A DNA stretch of 64,000 nucleotides from Micromonospora endolithica (GTDB taxonomy: Bacteria; Actinomycetota; Actinomycetes; Mycobacteriales; Micromonosporaceae). The position numbers and the translations under genes are program-made. Every line of letters starts with the position of its first letter. Positions within the stretch are counted from its first letter, which is position 1. The notes under the pieces were generated by a model that was not told the DNA's origin, did no database searches, and worked only from the letters and a program-made list of their open reading frames with translations. Shown here one piece after another: positions 41,037 through 49,173 of this stretch. The DNA lies in NCBI RefSeq assembly GCF_003626595.1, contig NZ_RBAK01000010.1, positions 186,001-250,000 on the forward strand. Direction: 5' to 3'.

Positions 41037-41960
41037 TCAGGAGTGGGGGCAGGTGTCCCGGTACTCCTGGATCGCCGTGCCGCGTGGCGCCGGGCAGAGG
41101 AACTGTTCGTAGCGGGTGTCGTCGTCCACGAACCGCTTCAGCCACGAGATGCTGTACTTGGCGACGGTCACGTTGGATGACGTGGGCGCCGAGTGGCCGG
41201 CGGCGTTGAGTTCGAGGTACGCCTTGTCCAACGTGGATGGCAGGCTGGTGTAGAACGGCTCCGAGTGCGAGGTCACCGGGGCGATGGAGTCGTTCTCCGC
41301 ACCCACGACCAGCGTCGGGACGCGTACCCCGGACCAGTTCTTCACGGTGTGCCAGCCGGTCAGCGGGATCGCGGCCTGCAACGTCGGCCGGGTGTTCGCC
41401 GCGGACAGGCTGCCGCCGCCGCCCATCGAGTGGCCCATGACGGCGAGCCGGTTCCGGTCGATCCGGGTCCGCACCGAACTGGCGGTAGTGAGGTGGTCCA
41501 GGGCGGCGAGCAGTTGGGTGCCACGGCTGGCCGGCTGGTCGTAGCGGGACAGGGTGTCGATGGTGACGACGACGAAGCCCTGCGAGGCCAGCCGGGGGCC
41601 GAGCCAGGCCACGCTGGACTGGGTCGCGGTGTAGCCGGGGGAGATCGCCACCGCGCCGAAGGTGCCCTCGGCGGTGCTGGTGGGGTAGTAGACGGTGCCG
41701 CCGCGGAAGCCCCTGACGCTGGAGGCGGCGATGGTGGTCTGGGCGATGGCGAACGGGCCACGACTCGCCTCGATGCTCGCCACGGTGGGATCGGGACCGC
41801 GTTGGTAGGGGCTCGCGACGGCCTGGGCGGGCGACGCGGCGGTCAGGCCGGCACCGACCAGGATCAGGGTCAGCACCGCGCGGACGGCAGCGGTGGTCCA
41901 GCGGGGGGCCGGTCCGGGACGGGGACCGTGCCGGGGGACGGTGGGGGCTGCGAGTGGCAT
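41037..41960 (-). CDS. Secreted cutinase / PET-hydrolase-type polyesterase
   Basis: This 307-residue alpha/beta hydrolase has a signal peptide ending near SPAQA|VA (about 45) and matches polyester-degrading cutinases: SPYQRGPDP, VAISPGYTATQSSVAWLGPRLAS, nucleophile GHSMGGGGSL, TGWHTVKNW, the aspartate in GAENDSIAPV, the histidine in AAGHSAP, KYSISWLKRFVDDDTRYEQFLC and a final Cys. Relative to Ideonella PETase it keeps the Tyr, Met and Trp of the active-site cleft and Ser after the catalytic His, but has His before the nucleophile Ser and lacks the extra disulfide. Natural substrates are probably cutin, suberin or triglycerides. Confidence 0.93.
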   Translation of the reverse strand: MPLAAPTVPRHGPRPGPAPRWTTAAVRAVLTLILVGAGLTAASPAQAVASPYQRGPDPTVASIEASRGPFAIAQTTIAASSVRGFRGGTVYYPTSTAEGTFGAVAISPGYTATQSSVAWLGPRLASQGFVVVTIDTLSRYDQPASRGTQLLAALDHLTTASSVRTRIDRNRLAVMGHSMGGGGSLSAANTRPTLQAAIPLTGWHTVKNWSGVRVPTLVVGAENDSIAPVTSHSEPFYTSLPSTLDKAYLELNAAGHSAPTSSNVTVAKYSISWLKRFVDDDTRYEQFLCPAPRGTAIQEYRDTCPHS

Positions 41961-42029
41961 GTGGTCGCTCCCTGTGGGGTGCGGAGCCGACGGTCCCGGT
42001 GCCGGTGGGTGGTGGGTGGCCGGGTACCG

Positions 42030-42049
42030 ATCGATGTATGTTCATCGAT
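42030..42049. promoter_or_regulatory. Palindromic operator candidate upstream of the cutinase gene
   Basis: ATCGATG, a 6-nt spacer and CATCGAT form a perfect 7-bp palindrome about 70 bp before the cutinase start, in the divergent region shared with the amidase gene. Related TCATCG...GATATGC strings occur at 42,042 and 42,102. No regulator gene is adjacent. Confidence 0.45.
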
Positions 42050-42191
42050 ATGCCATCGTCCGTCGCGGCGTCCCCCGCCGCCAATCCCGGGCAATCCCTG
42101 TCATCGTGATATGCGGCATCCGGCGTCCTCGCCGCCCGGTGGCCGGTCGTGTCGCCACCCCCGTCGGCGTCCCACCGGGCAGGATGAGGGG

Positions 42192-43655
42192 ATGGCCGAG
42201 CCGCACGACCTGACGGCGCTGGAACAGGCCGCCGCCGTCGCCCGCGGTGAGCTGTCCAGCCGGGAGCTGGTCGCGCACCACCTGGACCGGGTCGACGCGC
42301 TCGGCGACACGGTCGGCGCGTTCGTCACGGTTACCGGTGAGGCGGCCCTCGCCGCCGCGGACGCCGCCGACGCCGTCCCGCCCGGCGACCGGGGGCCGCT
42401 GCACGGCGTGCCGACCGCGATCAAGGACCTCACCCTCACCGCCGGGATCCGCACCACCTTCGGCTCGGCCGCGTTCGCCGACTTCGTGCCGCCGGTCGAC
42501 GCCGACGTGGTCCGGTTCATGCGGGACGCCGGACTGGTCAGCCTCGGCAAGACCACCACCTCCGAGCTGGGCTGCTCCCTCTACTCCGAGGGGCTGGTCG
42601 CCCCGCCGGCGCGCAACCCGTGGGACCTCGCCTACACCGCCGGCGGTTCCAGCGGCGGCGCGGCGGCGGCGGTGGCCGCCGGGCTGGTACCGGTCGCGCA
42701 GGGCTCCGACGGCGGCGGCTCGCTGCGCATCCCCGCCTCGCTGTGCGGGTTGATCGGTTACAAGCCCAGCCGGGGGATGGTCTCCGGCGGACCACTCGGC
42801 TCCGGCGGGTTCGGGCTGCCCACCCACGGGCCGATCGGTCGGACCGTCGCCGACGTGGCCGCGCTGCTGGACGTGCTGGCCCGACCGGTGGCCGGTGAGC
42901 CGTACCTGCCGCCCGCCCGGCCCGCCGCCGGCTGGCTCGGCGTGGCCCGGGCCGCCGAGCCGGGCCGGCTGCGGATCGGGCGCTTCACCACCCCGATGCT
43001 CGCCGACGAACCGGTGCACCCGGACTGCGTCGCCGCGGTGGACCGGGCCGCCGCGCTGCTCACCGCCGCGGGCCACGAGGTGGTCGAGGTGGCGTCGCCG
43101 CTCGGGCCCGCCGCGTGGCCGCTGTTCGAGATCGTCTGGTACGTCCTGGCGCTCGCCCCGGTGCCGTCGGAGCGGGAGCGCGAGCTGCTGCCGCTGACCC
43201 GGTACCTGCGCGCCCGGGGCGCGGAGATCAGCGCCGCCACCCTCACCACCACGCTCGGCGAGCTGCAGGCACTGGTCCGCCTCGGCGCCCGCCGTACCGC
43301 CGGCTGCGACCTGCTGCTCTGCCCCACCCTCGCGACCCCGCAGGCGCCGGTGGGCTGGTTCACCTCCGGCGGCGACCCGGCGGAGGACTTCGACCGGCAA
43401 CGCCGGTTCTCGCCCTACTGTGCGATCTTCAACACCACGGGCGATCCGTCGGTGTCGCTGCCGGTCGGCGTCACCGCCGAGGGGCTGCCGGTGGGGGTGC
43501 TGCTCAGCGGTCGGTACGGCGACGACGCGAGGTTGATCGCGACCGCTGCGCAACTGGAACACTCCAGTGGCGGGTGGGATCGCCACCCCGCAATCTGGCG
43601 GGCCGTCGACTCCGCTAACGTGAATGGCAGCGGAACCGGGAGGTCGGAGCGATGA
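42192..43655 (+). CDS. Amidase signature family enzyme
   Basis: This 487-residue enzyme has the Ser-cisSer-Lys triad of the amidase signature family: lysine in TAIKDLTL (about 78), the glycine-serine motif AGGSSGGAAAAVAAG and the nucleophile region GSDGGGSLRIPASLCGLIGYKPS. It hydrolyses carboxamides; the substrate is unknown, and GatA is unlikely because no gatB/gatC genes are nearby. The ATG at 42,192 has CAGGAT 6 nt upstream. It is divergent from the cutinase gene, and the next small gene begins 55 bp downstream. Confidence 0.9.
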   Translation: MAEPHDLTALEQAAAVARGELSSRELVAHHLDRVDALGDTVGAFVTVTGEAALAAADAADAVPPGDRGPLHGVPTAIKDLTLTAGIRTTFGSAAFADFVPPVDADVVRFMRDAGLVSLGKTTTSELGCSLYSEGLVAPPARNPWDLAYTAGGSSGGAAAAVAAGLVPVAQGSDGGGSLRIPASLCGLIGYKPSRGMVSGGPLGSGGFGLPTHGPIGRTVADVAALLDVLARPVAGEPYLPPARPAAGWLGVARAAEPGRLRIGRFTTPMLADEPVHPDCVAAVDRAAALLTAAGHEVVEVASPLGPAAWPLFEIVWYVLALAPVPSERERELLPLTRYLRARGAEISAATLTTTLGELQALVRLGARRTAGCDLLLCPTLATPQAPVGWFTSGGDPAEDFDRQRRFSPYCAIFNTTGDPSVSLPVGVTAEGLPVGVLLSGRYGDDARLIATAAQLEHSSGGWDRHPAIWRAVDSANVNGSGTGRSER

Positions 43656-43710
43656 GCGTCCACCCGGCCCGCTCGCCGAAAATCTCTTCTTCCGCCTGGG
43701 GGCGTTGGGA

Positions 43711-44016
43711 TTGTCTGTAACCGAGACGTTGCTGGTCTTCGTCGGCATCCCGGCGGCCGCGGTGCTGGTGATCGCCGGCCTGGCGTACGCCGGTAGTCGC
43801 GGCGGTGGTGGTGGCGGCGCCAAGCGCTACCGCCCCGGCCGGCCCTTCGACTTCACTCCGGTCTGGTTCCTGGCCCGTCCGGAGCAGCTGGCCGACTCGG
43901 CCGGCACCGCCCTGGCCGCGGGCGCGCAGGCGCCGGCGCTGACCAGCCGCAAGCAGGAGCAGGCCGGCATCGAGGCGCCGGCCGGTGGAACCGGAGGCGC
44001 AAGTGACCGTTGGTGA
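43711..44016 (+). CDS. Small single-pass membrane protein of unknown function
   Basis: This protein begins at TTG with LSVTETLLVFVGIP and has one membrane helix (residues 5-28, AVLVIAGLAYAG), a glycine-rich hinge GGGGGGAKRYRPG and a cytoplasmic tail with FDFTPVWFLARPEQ. It has 101 residues. The frame is open upstream to an ATG at 43,624 inside the amidase gene, which would add 29 hydrophilic residues; I prefer 43,711 because the membrane helix then sits at the N-terminus. It overlaps the DUF5130 gene by 14 bp, so the two probably work together. Confidence 0.7.
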   Translation: MSVTETLLVFVGIPAAAVLVIAGLAYAGSRGGGGGGAKRYRPGRPFDFTPVWFLARPEQLADSAGTALAAGAQAPALTSRKQEQAGIEAPAGGTGGASDRW

Positions 44017-44416
44017 GATGCGGCCCCAGACGGGGACGGACACCCCGCCCGACGTGCTGGACGGCCCGTTCTCGACCCGCCAGCTGCTGCGCATCGACGA
44101 GGCCCTGCGCCAGGCCGACCAGGGCACCGGCCTGGTCTTCTCGGTCTACGTCGGCGGTCTCGACGAGCCGGTCCGGGAGCACGCCGAGCGGCTGCACCGC
44201 CAGCTCGCCGAGCCCGACAAGTCCGTCCTGATCGCCGTGTCGCCCAACCAGCGCCAGCTGGAGGTCGTCACCGGTCGGCACGCGCGCAAGCGCATCCCGG
44301 ACACGTACGCCCGGCTCGCCGCGCTCTCCATGGTGGCCGCCTTCGGCGGCGGTGACCTGGCCGGCGGCATCATCAACGGCCTCGACCAGCTCGCCAGCCA
44401 CGCCGGCAAGGGCTGA
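44003..44416 (+). CDS. DUF5130-type protein (TPM-like domain)
   Basis: This 137-residue protein contains a TPM-like alpha/beta domain: FSTRQLLRIDEALRQADQGTGLVFSVYVG, KSVLIAVSPNQRQLEVVTG, and a C-terminal ALSMVAAFGGGDLAGGIINGLDQLA. It lacks a signal peptide. The function is unknown; overlap with the upstream membrane-protein gene suggests it acts at the membrane surface. The GTG at 44,003 was chosen over 43,985 because GGAGG at 43,993 sits 5 nt before it. Confidence 0.8.
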   Translation: MTVGEMRPQTGTDTPPDVLDGPFSTRQLLRIDEALRQADQGTGLVFSVYVGGLDEPVREHAERLHRQLAEPDKSVLIAVSPNQRQLEVVTGRHARKRIPDTYARLAALSMVAAFGGGDLAGGIINGLDQLASHAGKG

Positions 44417-44431
44417 CCGCAGACCCTACGA

Positions 44432-44466
44432 CGAAGCCCGGTCCGCGATGCGCGGGCCGGGCTTCG
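44432..44466. terminator. Bidirectional terminator hairpin
   Basis: A 10-bp perfect outer stem (CGAAGCCCGG at 44,432-44,441, complement at 44,457-44,466) continues inward with five more pairs including one G-U, between the convergent DUF5130 and Uma2 genes. Confidence 0.8.
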
Positions 44467-44485
44467 GTATGTCGGTGGTCTGCTC

Positions 44486-45049
44486 TCAGCGGGGCCAGGC
44501 GCTCGGGTCCAGCCGCATCGGCCACGGCTCGTCCACCTGGATCGGGTCATCCGGCCCGACCGTGCCGAGCAGGTTGTAGTGCACGCTCTTGACCAGCTCG
44601 TAGCGGTACACCACCGGCCCGAAGTCGCCGCGCTCCACCCGCCAGTAGGCCGGGATGCCGGCTTCGGCGTAGAGCGACGGCTTGGTGAAGCGGTCCTGCC
44701 GTCGACTGCTCGGCGATTCAACCTCGACGACCAGGGCCACATCCACTGCTTCGATCCACATGCCGTCCGTGGGAGCGGTCGGTTTCAGAACGGTGATGTC
44801 AGGGATCAGATTGCTTCCGGCCGCCCGGAGCCCCGCTGCACGGATGACCCTCCAGCCGGCAGGCACCGACGCACGTAGTGCCATTCGCAGCTCATCCGCC
44901 AGCTCCTGGTGGCCATAACCCGGGGGTGGGGTCAGGTGCAGGCTCCCGTCAACGATCTCGTAGCGGTTCCCATCCTCCGGAAGGCCCGACAGATCCGCCT
45001 CGCGCCACTCCCGCTGTGGTGAACGCCACTCGTAGGTCGGCTGTGCCAT
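44486..45049 (-). CDS. Uma2 family (DUF820) putative restriction endonuclease-fold protein
   Basis: This 187-residue protein has the PD-(D/E)xK nuclease pattern of Uma2 proteins: GNRYEIVDGSLHLTPPPGYGHQ, NLIPDITVLKP and ALVVEVESPSSRRQDRF, then KPSLYAEAGIPAYWRVE. Uma2 proteins are abundant in cyanobacteria and actinobacteria and their function is unclear. I chose the ATG at 45,049 (MAQPTYEW) because AAGGAGG lies just upstream. It is a stand-alone gene between two hairpin/short gaps. Confidence 0.88.
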   Translation of the reverse strand: MAQPTYEWRSPQREWREADLSGLPEDGNRYEIVDGSLHLTPPPGYGHQELADELRMALRASVPAGWRVIRAAGLRAAGSNLIPDITVLKPTAPTDGMWIEAVDVALVVEVESPSSRRQDRFTKPSLYAEAGIPAYWRVERGDFGPVVYRYELVKSVHYNLLGTVGPDDPIQVDEPWPMRLDPSAWPR

Positions 45050-45124
45050 CACGTCCACCTCCTTCACAACTCTAACCGCGACGGGTCGGCGTGACCGGTG
45101 GCCACGCCGACCCCGTACCGCCGC

Positions 45125-47683
45125 TCAGGCGCTCTGGGTGTCCTTCGCGCGGGCGGCGAGGGCGCGCACGACGCCGTCGCGGCCCTCGGCGACCAGCCGG
45201 CGCAGCGGCCCCGGGTGGCCCTCGCCGGCCAGCCACGCGTCGGTGGCCGCCACCGTGTCGTCCTCCACCTGGTAGGCCGGGTAGGCAAGCTGGACGAACT
45301 CCTGCGCCGGCTCGCTGTCCCGGCTGGCCCACACCTGGGCCACCGTGGCGAAGTAACGGTCCCGGTAGGGGGCGACCAGCTCCACCTGAGCCGGGTGGGT
45401 GAAGCCCTGCAACAGCGCCCGGTGCCGCCAGTTCGGCAGCGTGTCCGGTCCGGTCAGCTGGGCCCAGACCGCGGCCTTGTTCTCCGGGGTCGGCACCAGC
45501 GCGTGCGCGTACGCCGCCTCCCGCTCACCGCTGGCGGTACGGTCACCGGCCAGCTCCGCCTCGATCTCGGCCGCGCCGGCCGCCCCGTTGGCGACCAGCG
45601 CCGCCAGGACGGTCCACCGCAGCTCGGTGTCGACGGTCAGCCCGGCCGGCACCTCGCCGCCGTTCAACCAGCCACGCAGCACGGCCAGGTCCTCCGGGGC
45701 GCGGGCCGCCGAGGCGTACGCGCGGGCCCAGGCGAGCTGGAAGCCGCTGCCCGGCTCGGCGGCGGCCAGCGCGGTCCGCGCGGTGCGGGCCAGCTCCGCC
45801 CAGCCGGTCGGCGCCCACGCCGGGTCGGCGTAGAAGACGAGCGTGCTGGACGCCTGGCGCAGGGTGGCCGTCACCAGGTTGATGTCGGTCTCCGCCGGAA
45901 GCCCGGCGAGCACCAGCGCCACGTAGTCCCGAGCGGCCAGCTCGGCGTCCCGGAGCATGTCCCAGGCCGCGGTCCAGCACAGCGCCCGGGCCAGCGACGA
46001 CTCGAAGCCGGCGATGTGCTGCACCACGGTGGCCATCGAGCGCTCGTCCAGGCGCAACTTGGTGTAGGTGAGGTCGTCGTCGTTGAGCAGCAGCACGTCG
46101 GCGGCCCGCACCCCGGCCAGCTCGGTCAGCTCGGTCCGCTCGCCGGCCACGTCGACCTCGTACCGCTCGCGGCGGACCAGCCGGCCGTCGGTCAGGTCGT
46201 ACAGGCCCACCCCGATGCGGTGCGTCCGCAGCGTGGGGTGCCCGGTCGGCGCGTCCTGCCGGACCACCACCCGTTGGTAGCTGCCGTCCGGACCGGTCTC
46301 CACCTCCGGCCGCAGCGTGTTGACCTGCGCGGTCTCCAGCCACTGTGCGGCGAACTTGCGCAGCTCCCGGCCGGAGGCGGCCTCCAGCTCGGAGAGCAGG
46401 TCGTCGAAGGTGGCGTTGCCCCACGCGTGCTTGCCGAAGTACGCCCGCAGCCCGGCCAGGAACGGCTCCTCGCCCACGTACGCGACGAGCTGCTTGAGCA
46501 CGCTCGCGCCCTTGGCGTACGTGATGCCGTCGAAGTTGACCTCGACGGCCTCCAGGTCCGGCATCTCGCAGTACACCGGGTGGGTGGAGGAGAGCTGGTC
46601 CTGCCGGTAGCCCCAGTTCTTCCGGATGGACAGGAAGGTCGTCCACGCCTCGTCGAACCGGGTGGCGTGGGTGTTGCACCAGTGGCTGGCCCACTCCGCG
46701 AACGACTCGTTCAGCCACAGGTCGTTCCACCAGCGCATGGTGACCAGGTCGCCGAACCACATGTGGGCCAGCTCGTGCAGGATCGTGTTGGCCCGCTGCT
46801 CGTACTCGAAGTCGGTGACCTGCGAGCGGAACAGGTAGTGCGACTCGGCGTGCGTGACGCAGCCGAAGTTCTCCATCGCGCCGGCGTTGAAGTCGGGCAC
46901 CCAGAGCTGGTCGTACTTCGGCAGCGGGTAGCGCACCCCGAACTTCTCGTGGAAGAAGTCGAAGCCCTGCTTGGTGATCAGGAACAGGTCGTCCGAGTCC
47001 AGGTGGCGGGCCATCGAGGCCCGGCAGAACACGCCCAGGTCGATGCCGTCGTGACTGTCCCGCACCTCGTGGTACGGCCCGGCGCAGAGCGCGGTGATGT
47101 AGGTGCTCATCCGCGCCGACTCGACGAAGTGGACGGCCTTCAGTCCCTCGCCGGCCGGCTCCTCGCGCTCCACCGGCATGTTGGAGACGACCGTCCAGTG
47201 CGCCGGCACGGTGGCGTGCCAGGTGTAGACGCTCTTCAGGTCGGGCTGGTCGAAGGCGGCGAACACCCGCTGCGCGTCGGCGGTCTCGAACTGGCTGTAG
47301 AGGTAGATCTCGCCGTCGACCGGGTCCACCGCGCGGTGCAGGCCCTGCCCACTGTTCGAGTACGCGAAGTCGGCGTCCACCACCAGCGTGTTCTCGGCGG
47401 CCAGGCCGGGCAGCGCCAGCCCCTTCTCCGCCGACCAGCCGGCCAGGTCCAGCTCGACGCCGTTCAGGGTCGCGGAGCGCACCTGATCGGCGGCCACCTC
47501 GATGAAGGTGCTCGCACCCGGCTCGCCGCACCGGAAGCGCACCTCGGTGGTCGACCGGAAGGTGCGGCCGGTGGCCACCTCGACGGCCGTGGACAGGTCC
47601 AGACTGATGTCGTACCCGGTCACCTCGAGCAGGCGGGCCCTCTCGGTCGCCTCGACCTGTGTCAGGTTGCGCACTCCCGGCAC
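45125..47683 (-). CDS. pepN: Aminopeptidase N (M1 family)
   Basis: This 852-residue zinc aminopeptidase removes N-terminal residues from peptides in the cytoplasm. It has the exopeptidase motif GAMENFGCV, the zinc motif HELAHMWFGDLVTMRWWNDLWLNESFAEW (HExxH plus downstream Glu) and the ERAP1-like C-terminal helical domain. The length suits the actinobacterial PepN group. I chose the GTG at 47,683 (VPGVRNLTQVEATERA), which has a GGATGGAG site upstream; an ATG at 47,701 is an alternative. It is divergent from the Rv2466c-like gene. Confidence 0.95.
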   Translation of the reverse strand: MPGVRNLTQVEATERARLLEVTGYDISLDLSTAVEVATGRTFRSTTEVRFRCGEPGASTFIEVAADQVRSATLNGVELDLAGWSAEKGLALPGLAAENTLVVDADFAYSNSGQGLHRAVDPVDGEIYLYSQFETADAQRVFAAFDQPDLKSVYTWHATVPAHWTVVSNMPVEREEPAGEGLKAVHFVESARMSTYITALCAGPYHEVRDSHDGIDLGVFCRASMARHLDSDDLFLITKQGFDFFHEKFGVRYPLPKYDQLWVPDFNAGAMENFGCVTHAESHYLFRSQVTDFEYEQRANTILHELAHMWFGDLVTMRWWNDLWLNESFAEWASHWCNTHATRFDEAWTTFLSIRKNWGYRQDQLSSTHPVYCEMPDLEAVEVNFDGITYAKGASVLKQLVAYVGEEPFLAGLRAYFGKHAWGNATFDDLLSELEAASGRELRKFAAQWLETAQVNTLRPEVETGPDGSYQRVVVRQDAPTGHPTLRTHRIGVGLYDLTDGRLVRRERYEVDVAGERTELTELAGVRAADVLLLNDDDLTYTKLRLDERSMATVVQHIAGFESSLARALCWTAAWDMLRDAELAARDYVALVLAGLPAETDINLVTATLRQASSTLVFYADPAWAPTGWAELARTARTALAAAEPGSGFQLAWARAYASAARAPEDLAVLRGWLNGGEVPAGLTVDTELRWTVLAALVANGAAGAAEIEAELAGDRTASGEREAAYAHALVPTPENKAAVWAQLTGPDTLPNWRHRALLQGFTHPAQVELVAPYRDRYFATVAQVWASRDSEPAQEFVQLAYPAYQVEDDTVAATDAWLAGEGHPGPLRRLVAEGRDGVVRALAARAKDTQSA

Positions 47684-47891
47684 TGTTCGTCTCCATCCCA
47701 TTTTCGGCGAACGCCACCCCGGCGCCGTCCTCGGCCGCTCGTGGCAGCCGGTGCGCTCCGAGTCTTCCATGCGCAGGGCCCCACGGTGGGCCAGCTCACG
47801 CTCTCATTCCGGTGCCGGTCGATGGTCGGCGGGGTGAAGATCGGTACAGGCGTCGGAGGGCCGGCGTCACCCGTCGTGAAGGGACCTCACC

Positions 47892-48515
47892 GTGAGCGAG
47901 CGCGCCGCCGTCGACATGTGGTTCGACCCCATCTGCCCCTGGGCGTGGATCACCTCCCGTTGGCTGCTGGAGGTCGAGCGGGTGCGGGACGTCGACATCC
48001 GATACCACGTGATGAGCCTGTCGGTGCTCAACGAGGGCCGGGACCTCCCGGAGGAGTACCAGGAACTGATGCGTACCGGGTGGGGTCCGGTCCGCGTCTG
48101 CATCGCCGTCGAGCAGCGGTACGGCGCCGACGCGGTGCGGAACCTCTACACCGCGCTCGGCACCCGCATCCACCTCGGGCAGGAGAAGCTCTCCCCGGAG
48201 CTGTACGCCGCCGCGCTGACCGACGCCGGGCTGGACCCGACGCTGGCCGAGGCGGCCGAGAGCACCGGGTACGACGAGGCGCTGCGCGCCAGCCACGAGG
48301 CCGGCATGCGTCCGGTCGGCACCGACGTCGGCACCCCGGTCGTGCACGCCCCCGGCCCGGACGGCACCCCGGTCGCCTTCTTCGGTCCGGTCATCACGCC
48401 CGCCCCGAAGGGCGAGGCCGCCGGCCGGCTCTGGGACGGCGTGCTTCTGGTGGCCGGCACCCCGGGCTTCTACGAGCTGAAGCGCACCCGCGAACTCGGC
48501 CCCACCTTCGACTGA
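47892..48515 (+). CDS. Rv2466c-like DsbA-fold oxidoreductase with CPWA active site
   Basis: This 207-residue thioredoxin-fold protein matches the mycothiol-dependent Rv2466c family of actinobacteria: DMWFDPICPWAWITSRWLLEVE, YHVMSLSVLNEGRDLPEEY, GTPVVHAP and FYELKRTRELGPTFD. Rv2466c has a CPWC motif; here it is CPWA (GCG for the second Cys), leaving a single-cysteine site that would depend on an external thiol such as mycothiol. The start is GTG. The stop is followed at once by an intergenic repeat. Confidence 0.9.
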   Translation: MSERAAVDMWFDPICPWAWITSRWLLEVERVRDVDIRYHVMSLSVLNEGRDLPEEYQELMRTGWGPVRVCIAVEQRYGADAVRNLYTALGTRIHLGQEKLSPELYAAALTDAGLDPTLAEAAESTGYDEALRASHEAGMRPVGTDVGTPVVHAPGPDGTPVAFFGPVITPAPKGEAAGRLWDGVLLVAGTPGFYELKRTRELGPTFD

Positions 48516-48575
48516 GGTGTAAGGAAGGGCCCCTTGTTAACGCCTGGCGTTGTACCGGGGGCCCTTGTTAACGCG
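48516..48575 (+). repeat. Intergenic repeat, copy 2 (inverted relative to copy 3)
   Basis: AAGGAAGGGCCCC, TTGTTAACGCC and a second GGGGGCCC, TTGTTAACGC half follow directly on the TGA of the Rv2466c-like gene. Read on the opposite strand it matches the copy at 49,055-49,113. Confidence 0.8.
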
Positions 48576-48752
48576 CCCCGCCGCGCGCGTCCCCGTGCCG
48601 TCCGCGCCTCGAGCCCTGGGCCGGTCGCGCCATGTGCGCGCCTTGTGCCGCCCGCGCCCGCCCCGTCACCGGGCGGCGGGAGAATTCGTTGGCCTCCATG
48701 TCCGCGCAGCGACCGGCAGGTCCGTTCCCGCAGTCTCGTGGAGGCATTCCCG

Positions 48753-49061
48753 ATGGCCAAGCACCGTGCGCCCGGTGACGATCCGATCGGCGAGGTGGAG
48801 GTGACGGGCAGTCCCGACGCGTACTGGTCGGTCGACGACTCCCGCTGGCCGACGCTCCGGCCCGACCTGCCCGCCGAGATGGCCGATCTGCTCGCGCCGC
48901 CGATCGTGGTCGGCGTGGCCCGCGTGCCGGCCGCGTTCCGGCTCACCCCGCCCGGCGGGAGGCCCGCCGACCGTGCCCGTCCGGCCCCCGCGCCCCGGCA
49001 ACCGGCCGCACCGGCAGTGACCGGAGGCAGGCACCGCCGCACCCTCGACCGTCACTGTTAA
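48753..49061 (+). CDS. Small protein of unknown function
   Basis: This 102-residue protein begins MAKHRAPGDDPIGEVEV and contains SPDAYWSVDDSRWPTLRPDLP and EMADLLAPPIVVGVARV; the last 45 residues are proline/alanine/arginine-rich and look disordered. GTGGAGG at 48,738 gives a well-spaced ribosome site, which supports translation. I do not recognise a family. The TAA stop lies inside repeat copy 3, and repeat copy 2 lies about 180 bp upstream in inverted orientation, so the gene is bracketed by the element. Confidence 0.65.
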   Translation: MAKHRAPGDDPIGEVEVTGSPDAYWSVDDSRWPTLRPDLPAEMADLLAPPIVVGVARVPAAFRLTPPGGRPADRARPAPAPRQPAAPAVTGGRHRRTLDRHC

Positions 49062-49113
49062 CAGGGGACCCTTCCTCTACCGCAGGCGTTAACAGGGGGC
49101 CCTTCCTTTCACC
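49055..49113 (-). repeat. Intergenic repeat, copy 3
   Basis: TGTTAACAGGGGACCCTTCC, TCTACCGCAG, then GCGTTAACAGGGGGCCCTTC form two tandem similar halves. It is the best preserved copy. It supplies the stop codon of the small gene before it. Confidence 0.85.
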
Positions 49114-49160
49114 TGATGGGCGGGGTGTGGGTCCGGGGCGGGCGGGGGAGCCGGCACCGG

Positions 49161-49166
49161 TAGCGT
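49161..49166 (+). promoter_or_regulatory. Putative -10 box (TAGCGT) of a leaderless gene
   Basis: TAGCGT ends 7 nt before the ATG at 49,174, with no ribosome site between. A clear -35 box is not visible. Confidence 0.45.
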
Positions 49167-49173
49167 CGTCGCC

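Noticed and set aside
41193..42191. Upstream extension of the amidase gene across the cutinase gene
   Set aside because: The frame stays open, but the amidase family N-terminus matches the ATG at 42,192 and the upstream part is antisense to the cutinase.
45098..48571. Very long open frame on the plus strand opposite pepN
   Set aside because: It is antisense to a clear aminopeptidase with all motifs. Its translation is R/G/Q/V/H-rich with no domain; long antisense frames are expected at this GC content.
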